A stretch of 64,000 nt of DNA, from assembly GCA_026410415.1 (NCBI GenBank), contig JAPMLR010000004.1, forward strand, positions 154,831 through 218,830, read 5' to 3'. The stretch is from Denitratimonas yunnanensis (SeqCode). GTDB taxonomy: Bacteria; Pseudomonadota; Gammaproteobacteria; Xanthomonadales; Xanthomonadaceae. The notes beneath the pieces are model-generated. The model saw nothing but the letters and a program-made list of their open reading frames with translations. It was not told the origin of the DNA and did no database searches. Shown one piece after another: positions 43,373-53,247 of this stretch; the first letter of the stretch is position 1; each line of letters begins with the position of its first letter. A program made the position numbers and the translations under genes.

Positions 43373-44167
43373 TCAGGCGATGGATTCCACCGTGCCGCCA
43401 TCCACGCGCAAGGCCGAGCCGGTGGTCGCGCTGGCCTGCGGCGAGGCTGCGTAGACCGCCAGGTTCGCCACTTCCTGCGGATCGGCGAAGCGGCCGAGCA
43501 GGTTGGAAGGGCGGTTTTCGGCCAGGAAGACGGCCTCCATGTCCCGGGCGCTGACACCGCGCTCCGCAGCCAGGTCGGCCATCATCTGCACCGCCCCCGA
43601 GGTGCGCGTCGGACCGGGCAGAATCGTGTTGACGGTAACACCACTGCCGGCCAACGCCTTCGCCAGCCCGCGCGAAAGCCCCTGCACGGCGGCCTTGCTG
43701 ACGCCGTAATGGATCATTTCGGTCGGGATGTTGAGCGCCGATTCGCTGGAGATGAACTGGATTCGGCCCCAGCCGCGCTCGCGCATGCCTTGCGCGTAGT
43801 GGCGCGCCAGCCGCACGCCGGACATCACGTTGACCCGCCAGAACTCGTCCCACAGCGCGTCGTCGATGTCGAAGAAGTCGCACGCACCGTAGATGCCCAG
43901 ATTGTTGACCAGGATGTCGGCGTCCGGGCGTGCGGCGATCAGCGCGGCGCAGCCTTCGGCCGTGCCCGGATCGGCAACCACGCCGCTGGCGTCATCACCG
44001 CCACCGTCCTTGCGCAGCGTGGCAATGGCTTGATCCAGGCCCGCCTGCGAGCGGCCCACAAGGGTGACGCGGGCGCCGGCCTTCGACAGGCCGGTGGCGA
44101 TCGCCAGACCGATGCCGCCGCTGGCGCCGGTGACAATCGCGGCCTTGCCGGAAAGATCGATGTTCAT
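43373..44167 (-). CDS. Short-chain dehydrogenase/reductase
   Basis: A 264-residue classical SDR. The NAD(P) motif is VTGASGGIGLAIATGL, the structural NN is in ILVNNLGIYG, the catalytic Ser in FISSESALN and the YxxxK in HYGVSKAAVQG. It starts at ATG 44167 with AGGAG seven bases upstream. The C-terminal substrate loop is typical of 3-oxoacyl or sugar reductase relatives. It is sandwiched between the LigB dioxygenase (47 bp) and aldo/keto reductase genes in one direction, suggesting a small redox operon. The substrate is not deducible. Confidence 0.9.
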   Translation of the reverse strand: MNIDLSGKAAIVTGASGGIGLAIATGLSKAGARVTLVGRSQAGLDQAIATLRKDGGGDDASGVVADPGTAEGCAALIAARPDADILVNNLGIYGACDFFDIDDALWDEFWRVNVMSGVRLARHYAQGMRERGWGRIQFISSESALNIPTEMIHYGVSKAAVQGLSRGLAKALAGSGVTVNTILPGPTRTSGAVQMMADLAAERGVSARDMEAVFLAENRPSNLLGRFADPQEVANLAVYAASPQASATTGSALRVDGGTVESIA

Positions 44168-44214
44168 TTCGTATCTCCTTGAATAGTAATGAATGGTTTC
44201 CCGATCACGGGCGC

Positions 44215-45042
44215 TCAGCCGAAGCGGAAAGCGGAAATCGACGTGGCCATCAGGACTTCCGAATACACCTTGCGGCCCGGCGAGTCGGCAGCGGCGCCAG
44301 CGGCGACCAGCAGCGGCAGCAGGTGTTCCTCGGCACGTGGCGGGTGGCACAGACGCGCATGCGGTGCGGCGGTCCAGTCGCGCAGCAGGGTTGTACGTTG
44401 TTCCGGTGCGGCCTCGACGGCGGCGCCCAGCCAGTCGTCGAATTCCGCCGATATCGGGGTGAAGCGCGGGTCTCCGTAACCGCGCATATTGTGGAAACTC
44501 ATGCCGCTGCCGATGATCAGCACACCCTCGTCACGCAGCGCCGCCAGCGCCCGGCCAGCCTCGATATGCGCCGCCGGGTCCATGTCCTGTCGCAGCGACA
44601 ACTGGATCACCGGAATATCGGCCTGCGGAAACATCAGCTTCAGCGGAATGAACATGCCGTGGTCATAGCCGCTCGCCGCATCAGTGGATGCTTCCAGGCC
44701 GGCGTGTTGCAGCCGCTGGCACAGCCTTCCGGCCAGCGCCGGCTCACCCTGCGCCGGATAGGTCAATTCGTAGGTATGCGACGGGAAGCCGTGATAGTCG
44801 TAGATCAGCGGTGGGCGCGGGTGGCCGGTCACGCGAAAATCCATTTCCAGCCAGTGGCCGGAAACCAGCACGATCGCGTGCGGTCTGGCCGGCAACGTCA
44901 CAGCGATGCCCTGAAGAAACGCAGCCAGGCGATCCCAGGTGCCGGGCGGGTTCCAGTCCATGAAAAAGCAGGGGCCGGCGCCGTGCGGAACAAACAGCAC
45001 CGGCATCCGGGTGGAAGTGATTTTGGGAGGGTTGGCTTGCAT
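44215..45042 (-). CDS. LigB/DODA-family extradiol dioxygenase
   Basis: A 275-residue member of the class III extradiol ring-cleavage family (4,5-DOPA dioxygenase type, like YgiD). Iron/zinc ligands are seen as His in VLFVPHGAGPCFF, His in VSGHWLEMDF and His in ASGYDHGMFIPL, with SLRQDMDPAAHIEAGRAL and GSGMSFHNMR as family blocks. Substrates include DOPA and other catechols. The start is uncertain (ATG at 45042 or 45066), as neither has a good ribosome site. It is the first gene of a likely dioxygenase-SDR-aldo/keto reductase series, with a LysR gene beyond the scar region. Confidence 0.85.
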   Translation of the reverse strand: MQANPPKITSTRMPVLFVPHGAGPCFFMDWNPPGTWDRLAAFLQGIAVTLPARPHAIVLVSGHWLEMDFRVTGHPRPPLIYDYHGFPSHTYELTYPAQGEPALAGRLCQRLQHAGLEASTDAASGYDHGMFIPLKLMFPQADIPVIQLSLRQDMDPAAHIEAGRALAALRDEGVLIIGSGMSFHNMRGYGDPRFTPISAEFDDWLGAAVEAAPEQRTTLLRDWTAAPHARLCHPPRAEEHLLPLLVAAGAAADSPGRKVYSEVLMATSISAFRFG

Positions 45043-45297
45043 GACGGAAGTGCTGAAAAGGTCCATGCAGGCATGATGGATTGAATACCTGAGTGTTGGA
45101 ACCGAGTGAAATCGCCGTACAGTTCGCACCATTGGTGTCAGATTGGTCGGGGAAATACCGTTGAATATCCCGGTATGTCGTAGACACCTGCGAACCGCTG
45201 TGGCTGTTGGCAGAGGCGCCTTCACTGCGGAGTCTGTAAATTGAACCGTGTATCTGCCCATTGAGACGATACCGACCTGACCGGGAGGAGCAGGGAC

Positions 45298-45417
45298 ATG
45301 GAACTGGGCAAGGCGCTGCTGGAGGAGCTGACGGCGGGCTTCAAGACGCCGCAGGAGCTGGAGAGCCTGTACGCGCACTGGTCGCCGAACTGGTGCCGGA
45401 GGGCGGCTACGCAGTGA
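45298..45417 (+). pseudogene. IS256-family transposase, N-terminal remnant
   Basis: A 39-codon frame with a good ribosome site (GGAGGAG) encoding MELGKALLEELTAGFKTPQE then LESLYAHW. This resembles the opening of IS256/mutator-type transposases, which continue into a long catalytic domain. Here the match stops after about 27 residues and unrelated sequence follows. No terminal inverted repeat is evident. It is read as an IS end left by deletion. Confidence 0.5.
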
Positions 45418-45477
45418 AGGAAATCGGCACCAATGTTGTTGCCGTGCTGCAGGCGTTCAACGGACACGCACCCAGTT

Positions 45478-45593
45478 GAGTGAAGCGACAGCGTGTGTTG
45501 GCCGTGGGCGTCGTAGACGTACTTCTCCCGGGTGGTGCCGCCATCGGTGGTAGTGGCGGTGTGCAGCGCGCCATCGGCGTTCTACCAGAAACG
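45478..45593 (-). pseudogene. Rhs/YD-repeat protein fragment
   Basis: Read on the minus strand, this encodes NADGALHTATTTDGGTTREK then YVYDAHGQHTLSLHS, preceded by RFW and an in-frame stop. The REKYVYDAHGQ unit is a YD-repeat of Rhs-type toxin/surface proteins. Only about 38 codons remain and they include a nonsense codon. An ancestral rhs gene has been lost here, with the fragment left between DODA and LysR. Confidence 0.5.
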
Positions 45594-45687
45594 CTCGCGC
45601 GTGTTCGCCGACGCCGAGCTGGCTGAACCGGGAATCGAGCGCGGATAAGCCCCCGGTGCGCCGGTTGATGCTGCTAGATTTGCCGGC

Positions 45688-46578
45688 ATGGACCGGATCA
45701 CCAGCATGCGTGTGTTCGTGCGTGCCGCGACTGATGGCAGCCTTTCGGCCGCCGCGCGGCATATGGGCATGTCGCCGGCGATGGCGACCAAGCACGTCGA
45801 TGCGCTGGAGGTCCGGCTGGGGGTCAAGCTGTTTCATCGCACCACCCGCAGTCTGACGTTGACCGGCGCCGGCAGCGATTACCTCGAAGCTTGCCAGCGC
45901 ATCCTGCCCGAAATCGACGAAGCCGAAGCTGCCGCCTCCTCGCAACGGATCAAGGCCACCGGCCTGTTGCGGATGAACGTGCCGCTCTCGTTCGGGCGCT
46001 GTCTCGTGGCGCCGCTGATTCCCGAATTCTGTCGGCGTCACCCGGAAGTCACGGTGGAGCTGGGTTTGTCCGATGCGGCGCTGGACATCATCGCCGGCAG
46101 CTGGGATCTGGCGATCCGCATCGGTCGCCTTGCCGACAGCCCGTTGCAGGCGCGCAAGCTGGGCGACAGCCCGATGCTGGTCTGCGCCTCGCCGGACTAT
46201 CTGGATCGACGCGGCGTGCCGCGCCAGATCGGCGACCTGACCCGGCACAACTGCCTTGGCTACACCCTCAGCGCGATGCAGGGCAAACAGTGGTCATTTG
46301 GCATCAATGGTGAACACAAGGTGCCGGTCAGCGGCAACCTGATCGCCAATAACGGCGATGCGTTGCTGGCCGCCGCCGTGCGCGGTCAGGGCGTGATCTA
46401 CCAGCCGCGCTTCATCGTCGGCGATGCCGTGGCGCGCGGTGAACTGGTGGTGCTGGATCTGGACCGGCCAGCGATGGATCTGGGCGGCATCCACGTGCTG
46501 TATCCGCCCGATCGCCGGCCGCCGGCCAAGGTACGGGCGATGATCGACTATCTGGCCGAGGTGTTTGCCGAAACCTGA
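45688..46578 (+). CDS. LysR-family transcriptional regulator (CrgA/AaeR-like)
   Basis: A 296-residue LysR regulator. The winged HTH is ITSMRVFVRAATDGSLSAAA with RHMGMSPAMATKHVDALE, and residues 90-290 form the periplasmic-binding-like effector domain (GLLRMNVPLSFGRCLVAPLI, ELGLSDAALDIIAGSWDLAI). It resembles the CrgA/YafC group that often controls an adjacent oxidoreductase. It is divergent from the dioxygenase-SDR-AKR genes, although the scar region now separates them by 645 bp. The effector is unknown. Confidence 0.9.
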   Translation: MDRITSMRVFVRAATDGSLSAAARHMGMSPAMATKHVDALEVRLGVKLFHRTTRSLTLTGAGSDYLEACQRILPEIDEAEAAASSQRIKATGLLRMNVPLSFGRCLVAPLIPEFCRRHPEVTVELGLSDAALDIIAGSWDLAIRIGRLADSPLQARKLGDSPMLVCASPDYLDRRGVPRQIGDLTRHNCLGYTLSAMQGKQWSFGINGEHKVPVSGNLIANNGDALLAAAVRGQGVIYQPRFIVGDAVARGELVVLDLDRPAMDLGGIHVLYPPDRRPPAKVRAMIDYLAEVFAET

Positions 46579-46635
46579 GTGTGAAGAAGGCACCATTCCC
46601 GGCGGTTCGAGCAGGGCGCGTCCGCCGTGGGAGCG

Positions 46636-47277
46636 TCAGGCGCCGGCTTCCAATTGTGCCGGATCGCGTGCGACGGCGCGCAGCGCCAGATCGATTGCGG
46701 CCAGGCCGTCGCGCTTGAGATCGATGTGTTCGGGGTCCAGCAGGTACATCCGCAGCGCGCCGAATATCACGAAGTGCAGGCTGCGGGCGCAGCTTTCCGG
46801 ATCCATGTCCGGGCGCATCTGACCCAGCGCGGCAGCGCGCGCGAAAGCCGCCGAGATGTGGGCGTGTGTCTTGCGCATTCCGGCCTTGCGCAATTCACTG
46901 ATCGCATCGCCCTCCACCGGCACCTCGCAGCGCAGCTCGATCACCTCGATCACGCAGCGCACGCGCGGGGTGTTGGCCAGGTCGGAAAACGAAGCCCGCA
47001 GCATCTCGCGCAGGTCGCGCAGCGGGGTGGTGCCATCGGCACGCGAAACCCGTTCAAGACCGTGATAGAAAGGCACGCTGACGCGGTTGATGACCGCATC
47101 CACGACTTCGGCTTTGTTCTTGAAGTGCCAGTAGACCGCTCCCCGCGTCACGCCGGCGCGGCTCGCGATCGCCTCCAGGCTGGTTCGCGCGACGCCGGAT
47201 TCGAGCAAGCAGTCCTCGGCTGCATCGAGGATGGCCTCGCGAGTCTCCTGCGCGTCTTCCTTGGTTTTTCGTGCCAT
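46636..47277 (-). CDS. TetR/AcrR-family repressor of the RND pump
   Basis: A 213-residue regulator. The N-terminal TetR HTH reads REAILDAAEDCLLESGVART then SLEAIASRAGVTRGAVYWHF. The rest is the helical ligand-binding domain of the AcrR/TtgR type (FADL-like VRCVIEVIELRCE). ATG 47277 follows AGGAGA, while the longer frame upstream begins in the operator. It is transcribed away from the efflux operon and shares its 154-bp promoter region, the standard layout for drug-induced derepression of an RND pump. The ligand is unknown. Confidence 0.93.
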   Translation of the reverse strand: MARKTKEDAQETREAILDAAEDCLLESGVARTSLEAIASRAGVTRGAVYWHFKNKAEVVDAVINRVSVPFYHGLERVSRADGTTPLRDLREMLRASFSDLANTPRVRCVIEVIELRCEVPVEGDAISELRKAGMRKTHAHISAAFARAAALGQMRPDMDPESCARSLHFVIFGALRMYLLDPEHIDLKRDGLAAIDLALRAVARDPAQLEAGA

Positions 47278-47314
47278 CGTCAATCTCTCCTGAACAGCGT
47301 GATACGAATCGTTC

Positions 47315-47344
47315 TTGACCAACATACATACATGTATGTATATT
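47315..47344 (+). promoter_or_regulatory. RND pump promoter with embedded TetR operator
   Basis: TTGACC (47315-47320) and TATATT (47339-47344) make a good sigma-70 pair with an 18-bp spacer. Within it lies a perfect 18-bp palindrome at 47324-47341 made of ATACATACA and its complement. The half-site TACATACA matches the E. coli AcrR operator TACATACAT. Repressor bound here would block RNA polymerase directly. The operator also sits 50 bp upstream of tetR, allowing autoregulation. Confidence 0.8.
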
Positions 47345-47431
47345 ACATCAATCGACAACCGCACGCCCAGCGCTGGATTTCCGCTCTGGGCGTTCGCCTT
47401 TCCCAGCGTTCAAAAAAGAAGGTAGCCCCCC

Positions 47432-48589
47432 ATGGCCACGTTTCCCCGAAGCCTCGCCCTGCCGCTGATTGCCGCCCTCGCCCTCGCCATGGCGGGCTGC
47501 AGCAAAGAACAAGGAGCCGGTGGCCCCATGCCTGCACCGGCAGTCAGCGTTGCCGTGCTGGGCGCACAGGATGTCACCCTCACGCGAGAACTTCCCGGCA
47601 GAACCAGCGCGTGGTTGGTGGCCGAAGTTCGTCCGCAGGTCAGCGGGCTGGTTTCCGAGCGACTTTTCACCGAAGGCGGGCTGGTCAAGGAGGGGCAGCC
47701 GCTCTATCAGATCGACGATGCGAGTTACCGTGCGGCGGCGAACAGCGCGCGGGCGCAACTCGCTCGCGCGCAAGCCACGCTCAAGACCGCGCGTTTGACA
47801 GCCGAGCGCGTTGCACAGCTGGCCAGGATTGACGCGGTGAGCGTGCAGGACAATGACAACGCTGCAGCAGCGTTGGCGCAAGCCGAAGCGGACGTGGGTG
47901 TGGCTCGTGCTGCGCTGGATGCCGCCAACGTGACGTTGGGGTACGCGCGCATCACCTCGCCGATCAGTGGCCGGATCGGGCGCTCCAGCGTGACCCAGGG
48001 CGCACTGGTCACCGCCAACCAGCCGCAGGCGCTGGCGACGGTGCAGCAGCTGGATCCGATCTATGTTGACCTCACTCAGTCCAGCACCGAATTGCTGGAA
48101 TTGCGCCGTTCGCTGGCCGAAGGCCGTCTGACGCGCGGGGACGAAACCATGCCGGTGACGATCCTGCTGGAGGACGGCAGCACGTTTCCGCATGAGGGGG
48201 CGCTCAAGTTCTCCGAGGTGTCGGTGGATCCGAGTACCGGCAGTTTCGCGCTGCGAATCGAAGTTCCGAATCCCGACCAGCTGCTGATGCCCGGCATGTA
48301 TGTGCGTGCCGTGCTCGGCGCCGGAGTCCGCAGCAATGCGGTGCTGGTGCCGCAGCGTGCCGTCGCGCGCGATCCGAAGGGAGGCACGTCGGTCATGGTG
48401 GTCGATGCCAGCGACGTGATCGAACAGCGATCCGTGGTGGTCAGCCGCACCATCGGCGACCAGTGGCTGGTGGAGTCGGGGCTTGCGGCGGGTGAGCGCG
48501 TGGTCATCGCCGGTCTGCAGAAGATCGCACCCGGTGCCAAGGTGGAAATTGCCGAGTCGGTGAACGCCGCTCCGGTCGGTCGGGAGTAA
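47432..48589 (+). CDS. RND efflux periplasmic adaptor (AcrA/MexA family)
   Basis: A 385-residue membrane fusion lipoprotein. The signal ends in the lipobox LAMAGC (Cys23). Lipoyl halves, an alpha-helical hairpin (ARAQLARAQATLKTARLTAE) and the beta-barrel region (MPVTILLEDGSTFPHEGALK) follow in the AcrA order. GAPITSPISGR-like YARITSPISGRIGRS marks the second lipoyl half. AAGAAGG precedes the ATG. It bridges the inner-membrane pump and the outer-membrane channel encoded next, and is the first gene of the operon after the TetR operator. Confidence 0.95.
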   Translation: MATFPRSLALPLIAALALAMAGCSKEQGAGGPMPAPAVSVAVLGAQDVTLTRELPGRTSAWLVAEVRPQVSGLVSERLFTEGGLVKEGQPLYQIDDASYRAAANSARAQLARAQATLKTARLTAERVAQLARIDAVSVQDNDNAAAALAQAEADVGVARAALDAANVTLGYARITSPISGRIGRSSVTQGALVTANQPQALATVQQLDPIYVDLTQSSTELLELRRSLAEGRLTRGDETMPVTILLEDGSTFPHEGALKFSEVSVDPSTGSFALRIEVPNPDQLLMPGMYVRAVLGAGVRSNAVLVPQRAVARDPKGGTSVMVVDASDVIEQRSVVVSRTIGDQWLVESGLAAGERVVIAGLQKIAPGAKVEIAESVNAAPVGRE

Positions 48590-48595
48590 CCATCC

Positions 48596-51500
48596 ATGGC
48601 TCGCTTCTTCATTGATCGTCCCATCTTCGCGTGGGTGATCGCGATCATCATCATGCTTGCCGGCCTGTTGTCGATCAGCAACCTGCCGGTATCGATGTAC
48701 CCAAGCGTGGCACCGCCCGCAGTCGAGATCCGCGCCACCTACCCTGGCGCTTCGGCGCAGGTGCTGGAGGATTCGGTGACCCAGGTCATCGAGCAGAACA
48801 TGACCGGCCTGGATGGGCTGATGTATTTCTCGTCGCAGTCGTCTTCCAACGGCATGGCGACGGTGAAGCTGACTTTCGAGAGCGGTACCGATCCGGACAT
48901 CGCCCAGGTCCAGGTGCAGAACAAGCTGCAGCTGGCGATGCCGCTGTTGCCACAGGATGTGCAGCGCCAGGGCGTCAATGTCGCCAAGTCGATGAGCGGC
49001 TTCCTGCAGGTGATCGGCTTCGTGTCCGAAGACGGCAGCATGGACCGCATCGATATCTCCGATTACGTCGGCGCAAACATCGTGGAGCCGCTCAGTCGCG
49101 TGCCGGGCGTGGGCAGCATCCAGGTGTTCGGCGGCAAGTATGCGATGCGCATCTGGCTCGATCCGAACAAGCTGCATGCGTACAAATTGTCGATTCCCGA
49201 AGTGACTGCGGCGATCCGCGCCCAGAATGCGCAGGTGGCCGTGGGCCTGCTGGGCGGTGCGCCGGCGATCGACGGGCAGCAGATCAACGCCACGATCAAT
49301 GGTCAGGACCGGCTCGAAACTCCCGAGCAATTCCGCGACATCATCGTGCGCAGCAATCCGGACGGATCGGTGTTGCGCCTGAGCGATATCGCGCGGGTGG
49401 AGATGGGCACCGAGTCCTATGAGTTCCAGTCGCGCTACAACGGCCAGCCCGCCACCGGCGTGGCGATCTCTCTGGCTACCGGTGCCAACGCGCTGGAGAC
49501 TGCTGCTGCGGTGAAGGCGGCGCTGGCGGAGCTGGAGCCCTTTTTTCCGCCGGGCATGAAATCGGTGGTGCCGTTCGATACCACGCCCTTCGTCAGGGTA
49601 TCGATCCAGGGAGTGGTCCAGACCCTGCTCGAGGCGATCGTGCTGGTGTTCCTGGTCATGTATCTCTTCCTGCAGAACTTCCGCGCCACGATCATTCCGA
49701 CGATCGCGGTGCCGGTGGTGCTGTTGGGTACCTTCGGTGTGCTCGCTGCGCTTGGCTTTTCGATCAACATGCTGACCATGTTCGCGATGGTGCTCGCGAT
49801 CGGCCTGTTGGTGGACGACGCCATCGTGGTGGTGGAAAACGTCGAGCGCATCATGAGCGAAGAGGGGCTCTCCCCACTGGAAGCCACGCGCAAGTCGATG
49901 GATCAGATCACCGGCGCCCTGGTCGGCATCGGCCTGGTGTTGTCGGCGGTGTTCGTGCCGATGGCCTTCATGTCGGGCTCCACCGGCGTGATCTACCGTC
50001 AGTTCTCCGCCACGATCGTGTCGGCGATGCTGCTCTCGGTACTGGTCGCGATCGTGCTGACGCCGGCGCTCTGCGCGACGATGCTCAAACCGTTGAAAAA
50101 GGGCGAGCACCACGACTTGGGCAATGGGCTGTTCGCGCGTTTCTTTCGCTGGTTCAACCACAACTTCAATCGGAGCAGCACCGGTTACCAGCGCGGCGTG
50201 CGCGGAATCCTCGGGCGCCCATGGCGATTCATGGCGATCTTCGCCGCGCTTGCCGTGGCGATGGCGGTGATGTTCGTGCGCCTGCCGAGTTCGTTCCTGC
50301 CTGCCGAAGACCAGGGTGTATTGATGGCCATGGTCCAGGCGCCCGTGGGCTCCACCCAGCAGCGGACGCTCCAGTCGATCGAACAACTGGAGAAGCACTT
50401 CCTCGAAAACGAAGCGGAACTCGTGGAGTCGGTGTTCTCGGTGCAGGGATTCAGTTTCGCGGGCATGGGCCAGAACACCGGCATGGCGTTCATCAAGCTG
50501 ACCGACTGGGGTGAACGTAAGGCCCCGGAAAAGGGAGCCGCTGCAGTGGCTGGTCGCGGCATGGGCGCGCTGAGCCAGATCAAGGACGCATTCATTTTCG
50601 TGTTCGCCCCGCCGGCGATGCCGGAGTTGGGCGTGGCCAGCGGCTACACGTTCTATCTCAAGGACAACGCCGGTCAGGGGCACGATGCGCTCATCGCGGC
50701 GCGTAACCAGATGCTGGGCATGGCCGGCCAGAGCGGCTTGCTCGCCAACGTGCGTCCCAACGGTCAGGAAGACACGCCGCAGCTTCGGATCGAGGTCGAC
50801 GTGGCCAAGGCCGGTGCGTTGGGTCTGGCCCAGGACTCCATCAATGCCACGCTGTCCGCAGGGTGGGGTGGTCAGTACATCGACGATTTCATCGATCGCG
50901 GACGGATCAAGCGTGTGTACATTCAAGCCGATGCGCCGTTCCGCATGACCCCGGAGGATTTCAACCTGTGGTCGGTGAAGAACAATCAGGGCGAGATGGT
51001 GCCGTTCAGTGCGTTCGGCAGCTCGCGCTGGGACTGGGGATCGCCGCGACTGGAGCGTTACAACGGCGTGCCCGCTGTGGAAATCCAGGGCGAAGCGGCA
51101 CCGGGCGTGGCCTCGGGTGATGCGATGCTGGAGATCGAGCGTCTGGCCGCGGAATTGCCACCGGGTTTCGGCATCGAGTGGACGGCGGTGTCGTATCAGG
51201 AGCGCGAAGCCGGCGCACAGACGCCGTTGCTGTATGCGCTGTCGCTGCTGATCGTGTTCCTGTGCCTGGCGGCCCTGTACGAAAGCTGGGCGGTGCCGAC
51301 CGCCGTACTTCTGGTGGCGCCGCTCGGCATCCTCGGTGCGGTGATGGCCAACACGTTCCGCGGCATGGAACGCGACGTCTACTTCCAGGTCGCGATGCTG
51401 ACCACCGTGGGCCTGACCAGCAAGAACGGCATCCTGATCGTCGAGTTCGCCAAGGCCAATCTGGAGAACGGCATGGAGCTTGTCGCCGCGACGATGCAGG

Positions 51501-51757
51501 CCGTCCGCGACCGCCTGCGCCCGATCATCATGACTTCGCTGGCATTCGGCCTCGGCGTGCTGCCGCTGGCCATCGCGAGTGGTGCGGGTTCCGGCGCGCA
51601 ACGCGCGATCGGTACCGGCGTGCTGGGCGGCATGATCGTGGGTACCGGCTTGGGCGTGTTCTTCATCCCGCTGTTCTTCGTGGTGATCCAGATGATCTTC
51701 AAACGCAAGGCGCCGCAAGCGGCACTCGTCTCGGACGGAGGCTCGAACCATGAGTAA
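48596..51757 (+). CDS. RND multidrug efflux transporter (AcrB/MexB family, HAE1)
   Basis: A 1053-residue proton-driven inner-membrane pump. The opening [20 protein letters not shown] is conserved in AcrB homologues. The proton relay Asp pair is in [18 protein letters not shown] and the Lys of transmembrane helix 10 in [16 protein letters not shown]. Porter subdomains carry [20 protein letters not shown] and [13 protein letters not shown]. It has the HAE1 length. Six bases separate it from the adaptor and it overlaps the outer-membrane gene by eight. Substrates are predicted to be hydrophobic or amphiphilic drugs and detergents. Confidence 0.97.
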   Translation: MARFFIDRPIFAWVIAIIIMLAGLLSISNLPVSMYPSVAPPAVEIRATYPGASAQVLEDSVTQVIEQNMTGLDGLMYFSSQSSSNGMATVKLTFESGTDPDIAQVQVQNKLQLAMPLLPQDVQRQGVNVAKSMSGFLQVIGFVSEDGSMDRIDISDYVGANIVEPLSRVPGVGSIQVFGGKYAMRIWLDPNKLHAYKLSIPEVTAAIRAQNAQVAVGLLGGAPAIDGQQINATINGQDRLETPEQFRDIIVRSNPDGSVLRLSDIARVEMGTESYEFQSRYNGQPATGVAISLATGANALETAAAVKAALAELEPFFPPGMKSVVPFDTTPFVRVSIQGVVQTLLEAIVLVFLVMYLFLQNFRATIIPTIAVPVVLLGTFGVLAALGFSINMLTMFAMVLAIGLLVDDAIVVVENVERIMSEEGLSPLEATRKSMDQITGALVGIGLVLSAVFVPMAFMSGSTGVIYRQFSATIVSAMLLSVLVAIVLTPALCATMLKPLKKGEHHDLGNGLFARFFRWFNHNFNRSSTGYQRGVRGILGRPWRFMAIFAALAVAMAVMFVRLPSSFLPAEDQGVLMAMVQAPVGSTQQRTLQSIEQLEKHFLENEAELVESVFSVQGFSFAGMGQNTGMAFIKLTDWGERKAPEKGAAAVAGRGMGALSQIKDAFIFVFAPPAMPELGVASGYTFYLKDNAGQGHDALIAARNQMLGMAGQSGLLANVRPNGQEDTPQLRIEVDVAKAGALGLAQDSINATLSAGWGGQYIDDFIDRGRIKRVYIQADAPFRMTPEDFNLWSVKNNQGEMVPFSAFGSSRWDWGSPRLERYNGVPAVEIQGEAAPGVASGDAMLEIERLAAELPPGFGIEWTAVSYQEREAGAQTPLLYALSLLIVFLCLAALYESWAVPTAVLLVAPLGILGAVMANTFRGMERDVYFQVAMLTTVGLTSKNGILIVEFAKANLENGMELVAATMQAVRDRLRPIIMTSLAFGLGVLPLAIASGAGSGAQRAIGTGVLGGMIVGTGLGVFFIPLFFVVIQMIFKRKAPQAALVSDGGSNHE

Positions 51758-53165
51758 GTTCCAGACCATCGCGCTTGCATTGGCGATTGCGGCCATCGTG
51801 TCGACGTCAGGATGCGCGTCGTTCCAGTCGCGTGAAAGCGCGGCAAACCTGGACGGCGTGATTCCAGCGACGTGGCCGTTGCCGGCGACCACGCCAGTGG
51901 CTGACGCCGCGCTGGCACTGCCCGATATCGGCTGGCGCGACTTCTTTGCCGATGCGCGTTTGCAAGATGTCGTCGCACTGGCGTTGGAGAACAACCGCGA
52001 CCTGCGCGTGGCGATGCTCAACGTCGAGCGCGCACGTGCCCAGTACCGCATCCAGCGCGCGGATCGCGTGCCCAGCGTCGGTGTGAACGCCCAGATGGAG
52101 CGCATCGGCGCCGACAATCCGGCGCTGGAGTCGGAAACCTACAGCGTGGGCCTGGGCCTGACGGCGTTCGAGTTGGATCTGTTCGGTCGTGTTCGCAATC
52201 TCAGCCAGGCCGCCTTGCAGCAGTATCTGGCGACGGAAGCATCGCAGCGCAGTGCGCAGCTATCGCTGGTGGCCGAAGTGGCCCATCTTTGGTTGGCGTT
52301 GGCGGCCGATCGCGACCAGCTGCGGATCGCTGAAGCGACACTGGCGACGCACGAAGAATCGCTGACGTTGAATCAGGCGCGTCGCGAGTTGGGTGCCGTG
52401 TCGCAACTGGTGTTGGAACAGACTCGGACTCAGGTTGCCACGGCACGTGGCGACGTGGCGCGGCTCTCCGGACAGGTGCAGCGCGACATCAATGCCTTGA
52501 ACCTGCTGGCCGGCGTCACGCTGGATTCGGGTCTGCTGCCCGAGGGATTGTCCGAAGACGTGGTGGGGCTGGGGAACGTTCCCGCCGCACTGCCTGCCGA
52601 CGTGTTGCTGCGTCGTCCCGATCTCATCGCGGCGGAACATCGCCTGATCGCCGCCAACGCCAATATCGCCGCGGCGCGTGCTGCATTTTTCCCGTCGATT
52701 CGGCTGACGGGGAGTTTCGGCACGGTCAGCACGGAGCTGTCTGGTCTGTTCGAGAGCAACACGACGATGTGGAGCTTCATTCCGCAGATCAACATCCCGA
52801 TCTTCCAGGGTGGGCGGCTGCGTGCCGCGCTCGGAATGGCCGAGGCCGATCGCGATATCGCACTGGCGCAGTACGAAAAGGCCATCCAGAACGGCTTTCG
52901 CGAGGTCGCAGACGCGCTGGCACTCTCCGCGACATTGGCCGAACAGGTGGATGCCAGCCAGGCGCTTCTGGATGCCGCTGCCAACGCCGAGCGTCTCGCC
53001 CAGGCGCGCCATGACGCCGGATTGGACAGCAATCTGATTCGCCTCGACGCGCAGCGTACGTTGTACGCGGCGCAGCAGCAGATGGTGGCGGTGCGATTGG
53101 CGGAGCAGGCCAACCGGGTGTCGCTTTACAAGGTGCTTGGCGGCGGCTGGATCGAGCGCAACTGA
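51750..53165 (+). CDS. RND efflux outer-membrane lipoprotein (OprM/NodT family)
   Basis: A 471-residue TolC-like channel. The signal ends at lipobox STSGC (Cys22). Two repeats of the NodT type follow: [20 protein letters not shown] with [20 protein letters not shown], and [20 protein letters not shown] then [14 protein letters not shown]. It overlaps the pump gene by eight bases. It completes a tripartite system, so the operon encodes the whole adaptor-pump-channel apparatus. A hairpin at 53195-53228 follows. Confidence 0.95.
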   Translation: MSKFQTIALALAIAAIVSTSGCASFQSRESAANLDGVIPATWPLPATTPVADAALALPDIGWRDFFADARLQDVVALALENNRDLRVAMLNVERARAQYRIQRADRVPSVGVNAQMERIGADNPALESETYSVGLGLTAFELDLFGRVRNLSQAALQQYLATEASQRSAQLSLVAEVAHLWLALAADRDQLRIAEATLATHEESLTLNQARRELGAVSQLVLEQTRTQVATARGDVARLSGQVQRDINALNLLAGVTLDSGLLPEGLSEDVVGLGNVPAALPADVLLRRPDLIAAEHRLIAANANIAAARAAFFPSIRLTGSFGTVSTELSGLFESNTTMWSFIPQINIPIFQGGRLRAALGMAEADRDIALAQYEKAIQNGFREVADALALSATLAEQVDASQALLDAAANAERLAQARHDAGLDSNLIRLDAQRTLYAAQQQMVAVRLAEQANRVSLYKVLGGGWIERN

Positions 53166-53194
53166 GGACTCGTCCGTCCGACGCGCCGCGTTCA

Positions 53195-53228
53195 CGCTGT
53201 CTCCGATGCGCGATCACCGGAGGCAGCG
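53195..53228. terminator. Hairpin between convergent oprM-like and trhO genes
   Basis: An 11-bp stem CGCTGTCTCCG/CGGAGGCAGCG (one G-U wobble) with a 12-base loop lies between two convergent genes. The following T content is weak (TCGTTT), so this is a probable but imperfect bidirectional terminator. Confidence 0.5.
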
Positions 53229-53247
53229 TCGTTTGGGGCGAATGTGA

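Larger units (their letters stand above)
45043..45687. other. Scar region between DODA and LysR genes
   Basis: 645 bp without an intact gene. It contains the promoter region of the dioxygenase gene, an IS256-like transposase N-terminal fragment (45298-45417) and an Rhs/YD-repeat fragment in the opposite sense (45478-45593). The LysR start follows. The juxtaposition indicates successive insertion and deletion. Confidence 0.55.

Noticed and set aside
47348..52117. Very long open frame (about 1590 codons) on the minus strand across the RND operon
   Set aside because: It is antisense to three clear pump genes; composition is His/Arg/Gln-rich with no domain, a GC-driven shadow.
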